18,802 nt of DNA from Thoreauomyces humboldtii (Eukaryota; Chytridiomycota; Chytridiomycetes; Spizellomycetales; Powellomycetaceae), in assembly GCA_027596035.1 (NCBI GenBank), contig JADGJA010000435.1:1-18802 (forward strand), written 5' to 3'. The stretch's first letter is position 1. The number at the start of each line of letters is the position of its first letter. Position numbers and translations under genes: made by a program. The notes beneath the pieces were generated by a model. It was not told the origin of the DNA, made no database searches, and saw only the letters and a program-made list of their open reading frames with translations. Shown piece by piece: positions 7,746-17,681 of the stretch.

Positions 7746-8893
7746 AGATCTTTATGACATCCTTGTCGAAAACATACTGAGCTCCGGACCATATCGTGGT
7801 GCCACCCACGATCCATCTGCAGGACATGCCCGTTTAGCTGAAGGAGTTCAGGGAGGCTACATGAGCGTGTAGTACTTACTGAAAGGCTTCCAAGCCGATC
7901 CAATCGACGTAACCAAAGACAGGAGCGGCGACGGACAGGGACATCAATGTGAGTTGCAACAATGTATTCAGCTGAAGACAAGATCGTGGATTAGCTGTGA
8001 GAAAAGGATGTCGATGCATCGGTAACCAACCTTGCTGATGAACGGTGGATGCACTTCGGCGGTCGGTAGAGCCAAATCAAAGTAACGCGCTGTTGTTTTC
8101 TTTCCCAAGTGTTTCCAAGGTCAACAAACCAGCGTGATGTTCGACCCACAGACAAGCGACTCACTGGTGGTGGCAGGGACTTGTACCGATACCACGCAGT
8201 GCCCGCGATGAGGCCAAAATCTCGCCCGAGAATGATAGCCGCTAAAGCAGCTGAAACACGCAGCGGGGAGAACTTGCAATCAGTGACCCGCAAGCCACGC
8301 ATCGGGACGCTTAGAGGAGGCTGTGCACGGCCGCCCGGCCCAACGTACTCGGAAGCAGGTTCGCGCTACATAGCGACACGGTCAGAACAGTCATGAGCAT
8401 CTTGTCTGCGGCGGGATCCAGGGCCGATCCCAGGAAAGTCTTCATGTTGTATCTCCGCGCGATCCAGCCATCCAGCATGTCCGAGAATCCCGCCACGATC
8501 AAGCTGCCCAGAGCCAGCGTGAACTGCTCGTTGACGATCAGATACCCGATCACGGGTGAGAACACCATCCGAGCGGTGGTCAAGGCGTTCGGGATGGTGT
8601 AGATGTTCTCCTTTGCTCTCGGGGGTGGTAGCGGCGCCGGGGTGGGCGTTGAGGGCTAAGTTCAAAAACGAGACGGGGAAGGGCTCTCGTCGTCAAACGC
8701 TGACATCCAGTGGCACACAACGCATCGATGATGCATCCTTTGTCCTGCTCACCGGCGTATCATGCGCCACGGGACCTGTGCCTACTGTTCTCCGGCCCGC
8801 AGAGACGATAACGCGGCTGGTAACGTCACGAAACCGTCTTTGTGTGGTTATCGCCCGAATGCATTGCAGGTGCCGAGCGGGAGAGACGAACAT
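7732..8893 (-). CDS. CRD1: Cardiolipin synthase, mitochondrial (CDP-alcohol phosphatidyltransferase)
   Basis: Joins CDP-diacylglycerol and phosphatidylglycerol into cardiolipin in the mitochondrial inner membrane. Minus-strand exons: 8893-8753, 8655-8349, 8250-8165, 8099-8031, 7971-7880, 7816-7732; 259 aa, close to the roughly 280-aa yeast enzyme. All five joins preserve phase. Exon 1 is Arg/Ser-rich with few acids (MFVSPARHLQCIRAITTQRR), a typical matrix-targeting presequence. An in-frame upstream ATG at 8977 would add 28 residues. Exon 2 has ENIYTIPNALT, then the exact family signature DG-x2-AR-x8-G-x3-D-x3-D (DGWIARR to DPAAD), about residues 109-131. Later exons give the hydrophobic segments LAAIILGRDFGLIAG and LLQLTLMSLSVAAPVFGY and the FISK-NT element shared with human CRLS1. 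The intron at 8030 uses an unusual GTTGGT donor. Confidence 0.9.
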
Positions 8894-9389
8894 GGGCCCC
8901 GAGGAACTGAGCTGAAGACCGATCGAGCATAGCCTCTCCGTGGCTATGAATTGTGGTGTTAGAAGGCGGTTCGACATCTAGACTAACTTCCTGCAGAGCT
9001 GCAATGGCTTGTAATGAAAAGACGTGGACCGACAGGGTTAACACAGGCAACCTCTCGTTTGGACACGCGTGGAGTGTCCGTTTGACAGACCTTCCCCCCC
9101 GGCCCCCGCTCACCGTTTTTCGCCAGCCATTCCATTGGCCGGAAATAGGTCTAACTGCCACCAGTCAGTATATCGCAAACAGAAGTCGCCACCGCTTCAG
9201 GTTTTCGGAAATAGTACATGCGCGCGGCGGGTTTGGATCCACCTATTGCGCCGAATCGGGTGCCTCGTTCTTTTACTGGGCTGCCTTTAAAAGGAACGTT
9301 TCTGTTCTCAGGTCAGTCACGGTATGACAACGAAAGAACCCTCAAATCGACATCCTCAAAGAGAAAGTCCTCAACTGAACAAACACACT
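8894..9389. promoter_or_regulatory. Divergent promoter between CRD1 and the BTG-family gene
   Basis: About 500 bp between divergent starts. On the CRD1 side it carries the optional upstream ATG (8977) in frame with the presequence. A G/C-rich stretch with a run of C lies near 9092-9107. On the BTG side there is a TATA-like box (9284-9294) and an upstream in-frame ATG at 9324. No protein-coding gene is convincing here. Confidence 0.5.
9284..9294 (+). promoter_or_regulatory. TATA-like element of the BTG-family gene
   Basis: CCTTTAAAAGG lies 106 bp upstream of the favoured ATG at 9390. Transcription starting about 30 bp downstream would begin near 9320-9325, leaving too little leader for the ATG at 9324. 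This is the main argument for starting translation at 9390. Confidence 0.45.
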
Positions 9390-9833
9390 ATGATCAGCGA
9401 ACTCAGCGCCGCAAGTTGTTTCCTCGCGACACACCTCCCCGCCTCCACACCTCCTCTTCAGCGTTCAGCCTTTCAGTCCGCCCTTCGCCGACGGATGGAG
9501 TCCAAATTCACGCAACACTGGGATCCTGCCTTTCCGGAGAAGGGCAACGGATATCGCTCCATATCGTTCTCGGGCGGCCGTCTGGATCCCATCGTCAGAG
9601 ATGCGGCAGCCGAATGCGGACTGGGGGAAGCCGTCCTCCTGGCAGTGTATCCGGAGGGGCTCGTCCTGTGGTGCGACCCGGGCTCGGTCACGTACAGGAA
9701 CGGGGAGAAGGGCTTTGCGCTCCCCGTCTGGGAGGTCAAGGCCACCTCGACGTCCATCAAGGGTCGCTCCAGTCCGGTGACCATCCGGGGCGGATCCTCG
9801 CAGCCCATCCCGGAGCCCATCCTCGTGTCGTGA
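9390..9833 (+). CDS. BTG/Tob-family anti-proliferative protein
   Basis: A single-exon protein of 147 aa, almost entirely a BTG domain. Recognisable blocks in order: the N-terminal helix SELSAASCFLATHL; RSAFQSALRRRMESKFTQHW; the box containing GNGYRSISFSGGRLDPIV; and the second conserved block LAVYPEGLVLWCDPGSVTYR. In animals BTG/Tob proteins bind the Caf1 deadenylase of CCR4-NOT through this domain and promote mRNA decay; that role is inferred here. The tail (PVTIRGGSSQPIPEP) is short, without the long Tob extension or PAM2 motifs. ATG 9390 begins right at the domain; the in-frame ATG at 9324 would add 22 polar residues. The gene converges on EME1, 123 bp away. Confidence 0.85.
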   Translation: MISELSAASCFLATHLPASTPPLQRSAFQSALRRRMESKFTQHWDPAFPEKGNGYRSISFSGGRLDPIVRDAAAECGLGEAVLLAVYPEGLVLWCDPGSVTYRNGEKGFALPVWEVKATSTSIKGRSSPVTIRGGSSQPIPEPILVS

Positions 9834-9956
9834 CCCGTGTCCATATCTGCCTCGTTCCCTTTCTGATCCTCTTCATCGTCGCCATAGCCCTGTAGCTGCT
9901 CCATTCCCCTTTTATATTTCAAAATACATTCGTTTTGTCTCTCTTCATACTATGCT

Positions 9957-12900
9957 TCAGTCCATGAGCACGAACTCCGGATTTGTCTCTCTGAACGCGG
10001 CATGAACCCGCTTGGCCAACTGCGGACCCATATTGCGGATGTTGTGGTTAGCTTCTGTGCCCAAGTTGAACTGGAGGATGAACTTTGGGTCAAGGGTCGA
10101 CCAGGGATCAAGAAGCAGCGAGTCATATTGTACCTTGATTTTGGCCAAAAGTGCTTTAGGATCAGGCGCGGCAGCAAAGGCGTTGTTCAGAGCCCGCAAC
10201 GATGGGTGTACTGTCGCAATGGCCGCAGCCCGTGGCAATGTGCAGAGCTGGATTTGTTGCAACATCTTGACGTAAGTGTCCTGAGCCCCCTCGCCCGACC
10301 GAATCTTGTCACCGAAGGACAGGGCCCAAGCGACTTCGCTTCTATGTCTGGAAGGAAGATCTGGCAATGAGACAATGCAAAGGACGAGGTCGCCGAAATG
10401 TAGGTGACCGTTTCTTACTCTAATTCCGGGGCTAGTGCAATCTGCTCGGTAAAGCTCGAGATCCACTCGACGCTTTCTTTGAAATTCTTGGCGGTATGTA
10501 CGCGGACGGATCCGGTCGCGTGCAGCTGCAACCCGACGAGCTCGTTTTCCACGTTCGCGCTCGTGATCGGGGCGACTTTCCGAATTCCAGTCTTTGCCGA
10601 CGAAGGCCTTCCTGTTCCAGCAGGTTCTGCATCTTCGTCGTCATCTGCCTCATCGTCCGGAGCGCCCCCTCCGGCTTTTCCCCGAGTTTTTCGGCGAAAA
10701 TACGCTTCTACTCCTTCCAGCATGTATATGACCTGTCGCCCCGGATAGCTGGCCCTTACGCTGTCGTAATGCTCAATGAGAGGCGAGACGGGATCCGATG
10801 CATCTTGAGTTCCTAGTAGCGCGTTCAACATAGGGCCAGTGAAACGGGCAAGGACGTAAGGGGCGGGCTCAATATGGGCAGGGCAGAGCTTCCATTCGTC
10901 TCCTTCCCATTTCCGAGTTACGGTCCGATCCCACAAAAGAATTCTGTCAGGGGAATCTTGCTCGTGAATGTTAGCTTTGGCGCCAACCTCCCGTAACGAA
11001 GCGGCCAGCAGCTCGTTTTCCGGAGTTTTCCCGAAGCCTGTAGGTATTCTCAAAGTCATTTCCTTGACACAATCTGTCTTTGTCCGGATAATGTTTGCGG
11101 TTCGATGGGCTTTCTTTTGAAGAGCGGCGTCTTGCTTCTCGCGAGCCTTTTCCGCCTGTCAAGATAAAAGTAGAGTTGGACATCGGAAATGGGACCGGAG
11201 ACCCAGATGTCGAATCCCGGTCTTACCTTCTCGTCCGCTTTCTGACGACGGAGAGCCTCTTTCGACTCCTTGGCGCGCATCTTTTCCTCCTGCTCGAAAG
11301 AAATTAGTCTTGAATGATAGATAGCAGAAGTATTTTCGAAAGACAAACCTTCTCGAGCATGGACGCAGCGTTGTTTTCTCGTCCCATGGCGGAAGTATCT
11401 TTCCGTTTGCTGGTATTCTGAGGACGGCGCATCTCCGGCTGTCCAGGTATTCCGGGAAATGATTGCGTTTTGCGCAACGTTGGATGGTTGTGATATGTCG
11501 GCAGCAGCGGCGAGGGCGGCGATGGGACAGGTGAGGTCTCGACAAGTCGTTCCTTGACTACGCCGAACCTTCTTCTGAAATCGTCGAAATCTGAATCGCT
11601 ATCAGCCGATGCTTCGGACGAGTCTGATGCAATATCGGCCGGATTCGTTCGTCGACGGATTTCGCGGCCAGCCCTGCGTTCGCGGTCGCCTGACCCTGCA
11701 CCGGCCTCATAAGCCGATTGGACTCTACGAAGTCCTGGGGTCACACTAAACCGATCGACTCCCCGGTCAGAAGTAGCAGCGGAGCCGGCTGCCGCACTGG
11801 TCCGGGCTAGAACGCTTTTTCTGAAATTTAGTAGTGCACTATCAAGAACCTCGATCGCATCGTCTTCACTGTCGCTACCGATGACCAAAGTAGCGAATAC
11901 GGCAGACGAATGCGGTGCCTGCGCTGATGGCGGCCGTCTGCAATCCCGCCTGCCAGCTGTAACTGAAGTAGCTTTGCGCGGTTCAACCGCAACGTTCGAA
12001 ACTCCAGCAGAGGATCGCTTCCATGATGAGGTATCAGCAGCATTCGGTGTGATCTGCGGTCCAGGACCTGGACTTGGCGGTCCAGCTACAGCATCAGAGT
12101 CGCTATCCAGACATATCACATGCGGCAGCGGGAGCGACCGCGATGCCGGGAGTGTTGTACGCGTGACATGCACCTCTGGTGCGGAACGCGAGGACCGAAG
12201 TGCTTCGCGTTTGACACGCTTCGACAGTTCCGGCTGCTCATCACGCTCCATGTTGGTCTGTCTTCGCTTGCCGCCTGCGTGGACATGTGCCGGGGTGCTC
12301 CGATACTCCAGATGTGTATCCATCAGATCTTCCTCGCGGATGAAGCCGCCTTCCATGCTCTCGTCCGGAGACGCTGGGTATGCATTCTGGGGCGAGAGCG
12401 TACTCGCCGAAGCCCTGGAGCGGGAAGATCCGACCGGTTCCCGAGATGGACGAGAGGTCGCCTCCGACAGCACATCCAAGCAAAGGCCGAGTACATCATC
12501 AGCTTCTTCAGGGTCTTCGAGCTGAGTGAGGTCCATCACACCATCCGACGCGCCTCTGTCCTTTGAGGAAAAGGTTGGTATCCATGCCGCTGCTCCGTAT
12601 CCTAGCGTTGCAGATCTGCATACCTGACCGTTGGATCTGTTTCAAGCGGGCTATCAGCCGAGTATCTTCATTGAAGGATTTCGATTAGCACGTGCCGCCG
12701 TACGCATCGGTTTTTAAGACGTACTGGAACGCAGGTCTCGACCCAAGAGCGCAAGCGTCATCTCCCAGAACTGCTCGCCTTGGAGGTGAAAGCGGACGTG
12801 GAGAGGGAGGATCGCTGGACAGTATGAGGTGGTAGCTTGGGTCGAGATACGTTCCTTCCAAAAACTAATCGCATCCCTTAGCAACCGGGGGCACGGGGGA

Positions 12901-13057
12901 GCTTGGGGTCCCGTTCCACACCAAAAAAACTCACACTTCCGTCCAAAATGCGGTTGATGGTCGCCTCAACGCTTCCCGTTCGTCGGAGATCCAGCAAGAC
13001 GTTCGACCTGCTCCGCCCAGGACAGACCGCCAGAACGTCGCTAGCCCACTCTTCCAT
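9957..13057 (-). CDS. EME1: EME1, non-catalytic subunit of Mus81 structure-specific endonuclease, with N-terminal CUE domain
   Basis: Partner of Mus81 in cleaving branched recombination and replication intermediates. Minus-strand exons: 13057-12935, 12864-12725, 12636-11349, 11292-11227, 11155-10419, 10347-9957; 914 aa, all joins in phase. Order: a CUE-like domain (about residues 1-45, TGSVEATINRILDG); a Ser/Asp-rich disordered region with VICLDSDSD and VIGSDSEDD, resembling SUMO-interacting motifs; a charged helix (EEKMRAKESKEALRRQK, then AEKAREKQ); the ERCC4-type domain (MTLRIPTG, YPGRQVIYMLEGVEAYFRRK, ENELVGLQL, SVEWISSFTEQIAL); and C-terminal helices as in Eme1 (DTYVKMLQQIQLC, NIRNMGPQLAKRV). 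The Mus81 catalytic ERKxxxD is absent, as expected. EME1 from ATG 12536 onward (725 aa) is secure; joining the two 5' exons is a good but unproven inference. GAGCAG at 11295-11290 (minus) gives tandem acceptors. Confidence 0.85.
12725..13057 (-). other. CUE-domain exons at the 5' end of EME1
   Basis: Exon 13057-12935 encodes MEEWASDVLAVCPGRSR and then the typical second CUE helices DLRRTGSVEATINRIL. The usual MFP is VCP here. Donor GTGAGT at 12934, branch-like GCTAAG and acceptor TAG at 12865 lead to exon 12864-12725 (starting FLEGTYLDPSYH). That exon ends with CA before donor GTACGT. The intron holds a CTAAT branch and an acceptor CAG at 12637, whose exon continues in the EME1 frame. If the second intron were not spliced, the frame would stop at TAA inside that branch site, giving a separate protein of about 104 aa. 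CUE domains bind ubiquitin; function here is inferred. Confidence 0.7.
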
Positions 13058-13463
13058 TATAGGTTCCACGAATCCGGAATCAAATGATCGATGACACAGA
13101 TAGCAGTGTTGGATCAGACGGTGTCCGAAACGTCACCGGTGGTTGAAAAGGATCGCTTGTCGTCCTTGGGTTGCTTGAATGACTAGGGGACATGACGCAC
13201 ACTCTGTGCACCCTGTGAAGGTGGAATAAATTGCACACTTCATGAACCTGTCGTGTCCAGGTGGTTCGGACGAATCCCCCGCATCATCTTCGTGATTGCT
13301 TTCCCGTCTTTTCTTTTTTTTCTGCCCCCCACTTTGACTGTGTGCTATACTTTGATACATTCTCTTCCCCCCCATCGATACTTCATTTCCCGTCGTCGAG
13401 TTCGTCTGGTACCTCTACTACCCGCTCCACAACCGCTCCTTTTCGTCACCTGTCGTCTCTCAC
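13058..13463. promoter_or_regulatory. Divergent promoter between EME1 and ROK1
   Basis: A shared 406-bp upstream region. The ROK1 side (about 13300-13460) is a pyrimidine-rich leader with runs of T and C, ending at the start codon context CACATGG. The EME1 side carries no ATG in frame back to a stop near 13133. I see no clear TATA box or recognisable operator. Confidence 0.5.
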
Positions 13464-15317
13464 ATGGACCTCTTTCGTGTCCTCGGCGCTGGCGCGAAGT
13501 TCGACAAGAAGCGTTTCCGGCAGGACGTAGAGGTCTTCCATGCTCCCAGGGACGAAAGGCCAACACCTGCCGCAGATGGTCCTACCAGCAGCGATGTGCC
13601 ACTCGAACTGGACTTCTTTGCCGTAAAAGATGATTCAGAAACTGCGACGAAACCTGTGTCCAAAGCACCTCGGGAAGGTCGAGCTGCCAAACGGGCACGT
13701 CTTCTTGCCGACCCAGACAGTGTAAACCCTGATCGTCTGCCATCATCGGAAACCGCGGCAGCGCCATCCGAACCTTACGTTCCTTTCGCTTCACCAGAAG
13801 CTTCCAGTGTGTTTCGAAGAGAGAACCGAATTCGGGTGTACGGCACGGACATTCCCAACCCACTCCGGACCTTCGACGAGCTGGTTCCCCGTTTCAAGAT
13901 TCGTTCTTATCTGACGCGGAATCTGGCCGCCGTCGGTCACACCACGCCAACACCCATTCAGATGCAGTCCATCCCGATCATGCTGCACGAGCGCGAGATC
14001 ATGGCCTGCGCGCCCACTGGTTCCGGAAAGACCCTCGCCTATCTCCTTCCCATCTTGCATGATCTGAAGCAGCCCGCGAAGGAGGGCATCCGCGCCGTGA
14101 TCATCTGTCCCACCCGTGAACTCGCTACCCAGATCCACCGGGAGCTGCAGACGTTGGCAAAGAACAAGCCCTTCAAAACGGTCGTTCTGACCAAGGTGTC
14201 TTCGGCCACCCAGGAGTCGACCCATCTCGCCGCCTCTTTTGCGGGCTTTGACATCCTCATCTCGACGCCACTACGACTGGCTCATGCCGTGCAAAGTCAA
14301 GGTCTCAAGCTTGACAAGGTCAGGCATCTCGTACTCGACGAAGCCGACAAACTACTCGAGCTCGGTTTCCTCGACCAAGTCGACGACGTGTTGGCTCTTT
14401 GTGGTGGGGACGGCGTGCGAAAGAGTCTCTTCAGCGCCACGATACCCAGTGGAGTCGAGGAACTTGCCAAGACATTCATGCGAGATCCTATCCGCGTCGT
14501 CATCGGGCAAAAGTATGTTTGGAGGAGATCTCCTGGCTCGTGCAGACGTCTCGTATTGCCGCTGACATTTTGCTCCTTAGAAACGCGGCCACCGAGACTA
14601 TCAATCAGAAACTCCTGTACGTGGGTCAGGAAGCCGGCAAACTTATCGCAATTCGTCAGCTTGTGTCTTCCGGGCTCAAACCCCCAGTCCTCATCTTCGT
14701 ACAATCCATCGAACGTGCAAAGGAGCTCTTCCACGAGCTCGTGTACGACGGGATCAATGTGGACGTCATGCACGGAGAGCGAACCAAGCACCAGCGAGAC
14801 ACGATCGTCCAGAACTTCCGGGCCGGTAAAGTCTGGGTCCTGATCGCCACGGAGCTTATGGCGCGAGGTATCGATTTCAAGGGCGTCAACCTCGTCATCA
14901 ACTACGACTTTCCGCAGTCGGTCGCTTCCTACATCCATCGGATCGGACGAACGGGTCGTGCAGGACGCGCGGGCGAGGCCGTCACGTATTTCACTAAAGA
15001 GGACGCGCCTTACCTGAAAGTCGTCGTCAACGTGATGCGGGAAAGTGGTTGCGATGTGCCGGAGTGGATGGTGCAGCTGAAGGGACCCAGCAAAAACGAG
15101 AAGAAGAACTTGAGGCTCAAGGCCGTGGAGCGGGAAAGCATCAAAACCGTCAGCAAGTTTGATGAGAAGAAGACAAAACGGAAGAGGTGAGGCCATCCCA
15201 TTCTGAGAATCCTGAACGGCACTACTGACTCGCTTATTTTTCAGGCAAATCGTTGAAGATCAAAAGAAGCGAAAATCGACCGCCGAGGCAACGGTTACAG
15301 TCGAATCACCAGCCTAG
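13464..15317 (+). CDS. ROK1: ATP-dependent RNA helicase ROK1 (DDX52 family)
   Basis: A nucleolar DEAD-box helicase needed for 18S rRNA processing and small-subunit assembly. Exons: 13464-14512, 14581-15186, 15245-15317; 575 aa, close to the 564-aa yeast Rok1. Both introns (68 and 58 nt) have good donors (GTATGT, GTGAGG), CTGAC branch points and YAG acceptors. The start [18 protein letters not shown] is characteristic of Rok1. Motifs in order: Q motif [11 protein letters not shown], Walker A APTGSGKT (about residue 183), [13 protein letters not shown] in [12 protein letters not shown] (about residue 291), SAT in LFSATIPSG, then in the second domain [20 protein letters not shown] and [10 protein letters not shown]. 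The C-terminal tail is lysine/arginine-rich (KKTKRKRQI, QKKRKS), consistent with nucleolar location. The gene is complete, with no missing catalytic residue. Confidence 0.94.
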
Positions 15318-15525
15318 AATCATTACGCTACTGCTTTACTCACAGTTCTACGCAAGTTCCCAAAGTGAAGTTCTGGCATGCATCCACCATAGACAGAGAT
15401 TACAACCTTTGATCCGGGCAATTTTGAAATAGAATGCGGTTTCGGGCTAGGTTATTGACCTGCTTGTTCCACCAGAGCTCTTGAACGATACTCTAGTACG
15501 AACGATGTCATCTTACTCAACGTAT

Positions 15526-17245
15526 TCACCCTTGCAAATCGGCGGTTTTGGCCACCATGAGATATTCAAGAAAGTTGCACTCTCTCCGGAGCGCGGATCT
15601 CAGTGCCCACTCGAGCTCGGGAATGCCCCCTCTTCCGTTCCCCGACTCCTTCAGAACGCGCCGATAGATGCTCTCGAGCATCTGCTCATCCTCGCCGCTC
15701 TCGTCGGCACTCACGTTGAGACCACATTCGAGAAGCTCGTAGAGCTCTGCGATCACGGCGCGCAGGTATGGACGCGAAAAGAGAGGCTGTTGCGCGGGAG
15801 GGGCGGATGGCGGTGGCCGACGGATGAGGCAGAGGTCGAGCGCCGTGCGAAACGTTCGTGACTCTGAAACTTTGAAAACGCATTGCACAGCCGTCGACGT
15901 GTGTCAGTTCCCGGTTCAGTGCCTCAAGGCCAACATAGCAATCCTTACCCAGCGTCTCGAGCTTGCGAATCTTGGTTACAAGCTTCTTCTTGCTCCTCCA
16001 TGCGACCCTTCCCGCATCATCTCCGAGGTGTCCACCATCACTCGCTCTCCATCCTGCCCCTCCCATGCCCTTCCTCATGGCCGGCCAGCATCCCACCATC
16101 ATCTTTTCAAAGGCCTCGTCGTCATCAAAGGCGCTAGCGATGCCAGCGTGACAGTACTCCCACTCCACCCTCTCCACCGCTCCGTCGTCCCGAGCGTTGG
16201 CGGCCCACGCTGCCGCGAACTGGGCCGAGAGACGATCCGCCGAGGTTTCGCCCGATCGGACCCGCGGGTGACCGTGCGGGGAGAAGAGGACACCGGACGT
16301 GACGACAAAGTGGGTGGGCAGGGTGGAACGGGCTGAGACGAGGTCGTAGACCTCTCGAACCACCTCCAGTCGGTTCGGGGAGAGACCACCCTGTCGAAGG
16401 ATGTGTGTTTTGGTACACACATGTTGCTCCAACGCACGGTGGTTTCACTGCGAGCTTTCTCTCTCTCTCACCTTGATGTCCACGACTAGCTGTTCGACCG
16501 TCGACGGGTCCCTGGGATCCAATCCGTATCCCACGACCATCATCCGGGCGTTCTGTCGCAAGCGTTTGGCCAAACCAATCGCGTTCAGTTTCCGCAGAAA
16601 TGACAGAAAAGAGCGGCTCTCGAGTTTGTCCCCGTCAGTCACCTTCTCGCCAACGTCCACTCCACAGACATCCTTGAAAGCCCGCATCACCGCCTGTTCA
16701 TGGATCCGTCCACCTTCTCCTTTGGCATCGATCAACGCTCTGTACAGCTCCAGAGCCATCCGTCTCGGTGCACCTCCCGCGAGCGCTGCTCGGTCCATGG
16801 CGGGTCCGACCTGCCATCTGAGAACAGGGGCGACCGCTTCCCGGAGAAGAGTGGTCGCTGCTGCTTCCTCGTCCGAGTCGGTCGGCAGGGGCAGGACAAA
16901 GGACGCGTTGGGCTTCACCGGGGATTCCGGTGATGGGAGGACATCGATCATGGTTCTTGCGATGCTGTTCTCCCTTGAGAACGGAGAAACGGCAATGATA
17001 GGCTCTGTGCTTTCAGGATTGACTGGGAAATGCCAAAATCGGGCCAAAATAGCCTGTCGAATACGCTTTGACAGCACTACTCGGATTCGCATGTCGGAGT
17101 TTACTCCGAGCAACACAAGCAACACGCTGATAAAACTCTTACTTTTGATGCCAAAGCGAAGGTGTGTGAGCGGGAAGGACAGGAGTCCATCAAAAGGGTC
17201 TTTGATGGGATCGCGTGAGCCGAAGGGTCCGACGCAGTGTTGCAT
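15526..17245 (-). CDS. Conserved-looking hypothetical protein, four exons
   Basis: I do not recognise this protein. The model is 17245-17143, 17076-16472, 16390-15949, 15863-15526 on the minus strand, 495 aa, with all joins in phase. Donors are GTAAGA, GTGAGA and GTAAGG. The first intron (66 nt) has no stop in frame, so its removal is a choice based on splice signals. The start MQHCVGPFGSRDPIKD is the first ATG of a frame that stays open upstream, so further 5' exons are possible. The protein is rich in Ala, Arg, Leu and charged residues, apparently helical (MALELYRALIDAKG, SFLSFLRKLNAIGLAKRLRQ, SRPYLRAVIAELYELLECG), with no signal peptide or membrane segment. A motif VVTSGVLFSPHGHPRV lies mid-protein. 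It converges on ROK1, 208 bp away. Confidence 0.65.
16401..16422. repeat. Inverted repeat inside intron 2 of the hypothetical gene
   Basis: Perfect 8-bp arms ATGTGTGT (16401-16408) and ACACACAT (16415-16422) flank a 6-nt loop, about 10 nt from the predicted acceptor at 16391. It may fold in the pre-mRNA and place the acceptor next to a hairpin. Confidence 0.5.
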
Positions 17246-17681
17246 GGCTTCAGCCACCACGACGGTGCTGCCACAGTGCAAAGATAACGGTGACGCCGTT
17301 CGATACCTGAGATCCAAAAGAAGGATGTGACGACAGGAGAACGCCGAACCACTCGCCGACAAGGAGGCGAAACAGTGGCAAGTAAAGAGACTGGATTCGT
17401 GTCCAGAGATGCTGATGTTTCACGCGAAAGTTGGCGGCGGTGAATGCCGGCTATTGCATATTTATTCAAGAGCGGCAAGGTGGGGTCTCTGGCCAACGTC
17501 AGCCGGAGAGAGGAATGATGCCAAGGTCCGAGGGATGTTTACATTGTCACAAAACCGTTAACTTTAACAAAAAGAAACGCCGCGTCAAGGTCCAGCGCGT
17601 TGAGAGAATGATCGGTGAACACACCGAGCTCAATTCCACCGTAAAGGATAGCTACTCTCGTCCCGACAAAGGCTGCTGATA
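17246..17681. other. Spacer between two minus-strand orphan genes
   Basis: Serves as 3' UTR of the gene ending at 17682 and as upstream region of the gene starting at 17245. The frame of the 17245 gene stays open for about 39 codons upstream without an ATG, so a small 5' exon could lie here. Otherwise I see only a polyadenylation-like hexamer at 17461-17466 and A-rich sequence near 17550-17580. Confidence 0.4.
17461..17466 (-). terminator. AATAAA-type polyadenylation hexamer
   Basis: The minus strand reads GAATAAATATGC here, 216 nt downstream of the TGA at 17682. The position suits the 3' end of the partial minus-strand gene. Fungal signals are loose, so this is suggestive only. Confidence 0.35.

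Noticed and set aside
9218..9895. 225-codon ORF overlapping the BTG gene in another frame
   Set aside because: The alternative frame carries the complete BTG domain; this one has no family features.
11881..12525. 214-codon plus-strand ORF opposite EME1
   Set aside because: Ser/Arg-rich shadow of the disordered EME1 region; no domain or splice context.
12903..13094. Plus-strand 63-codon ORF
   Set aside because: The antisense shadow of the CUE exon, which has real domain sequence and splice signals.
13133..13375. Minus-strand ORF with a KKKKRR nuclear-localisation-like run
   Set aside because: The run is the complement of the T/C-rich ROK1 leader; no homology or splice link to the CUE exon was found.
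14297..15196. 299-codon antisense ORF across ROK1
   Set aside because: A complementary-frame shadow of a well-supported DEAD-box gene, crossing its intron.
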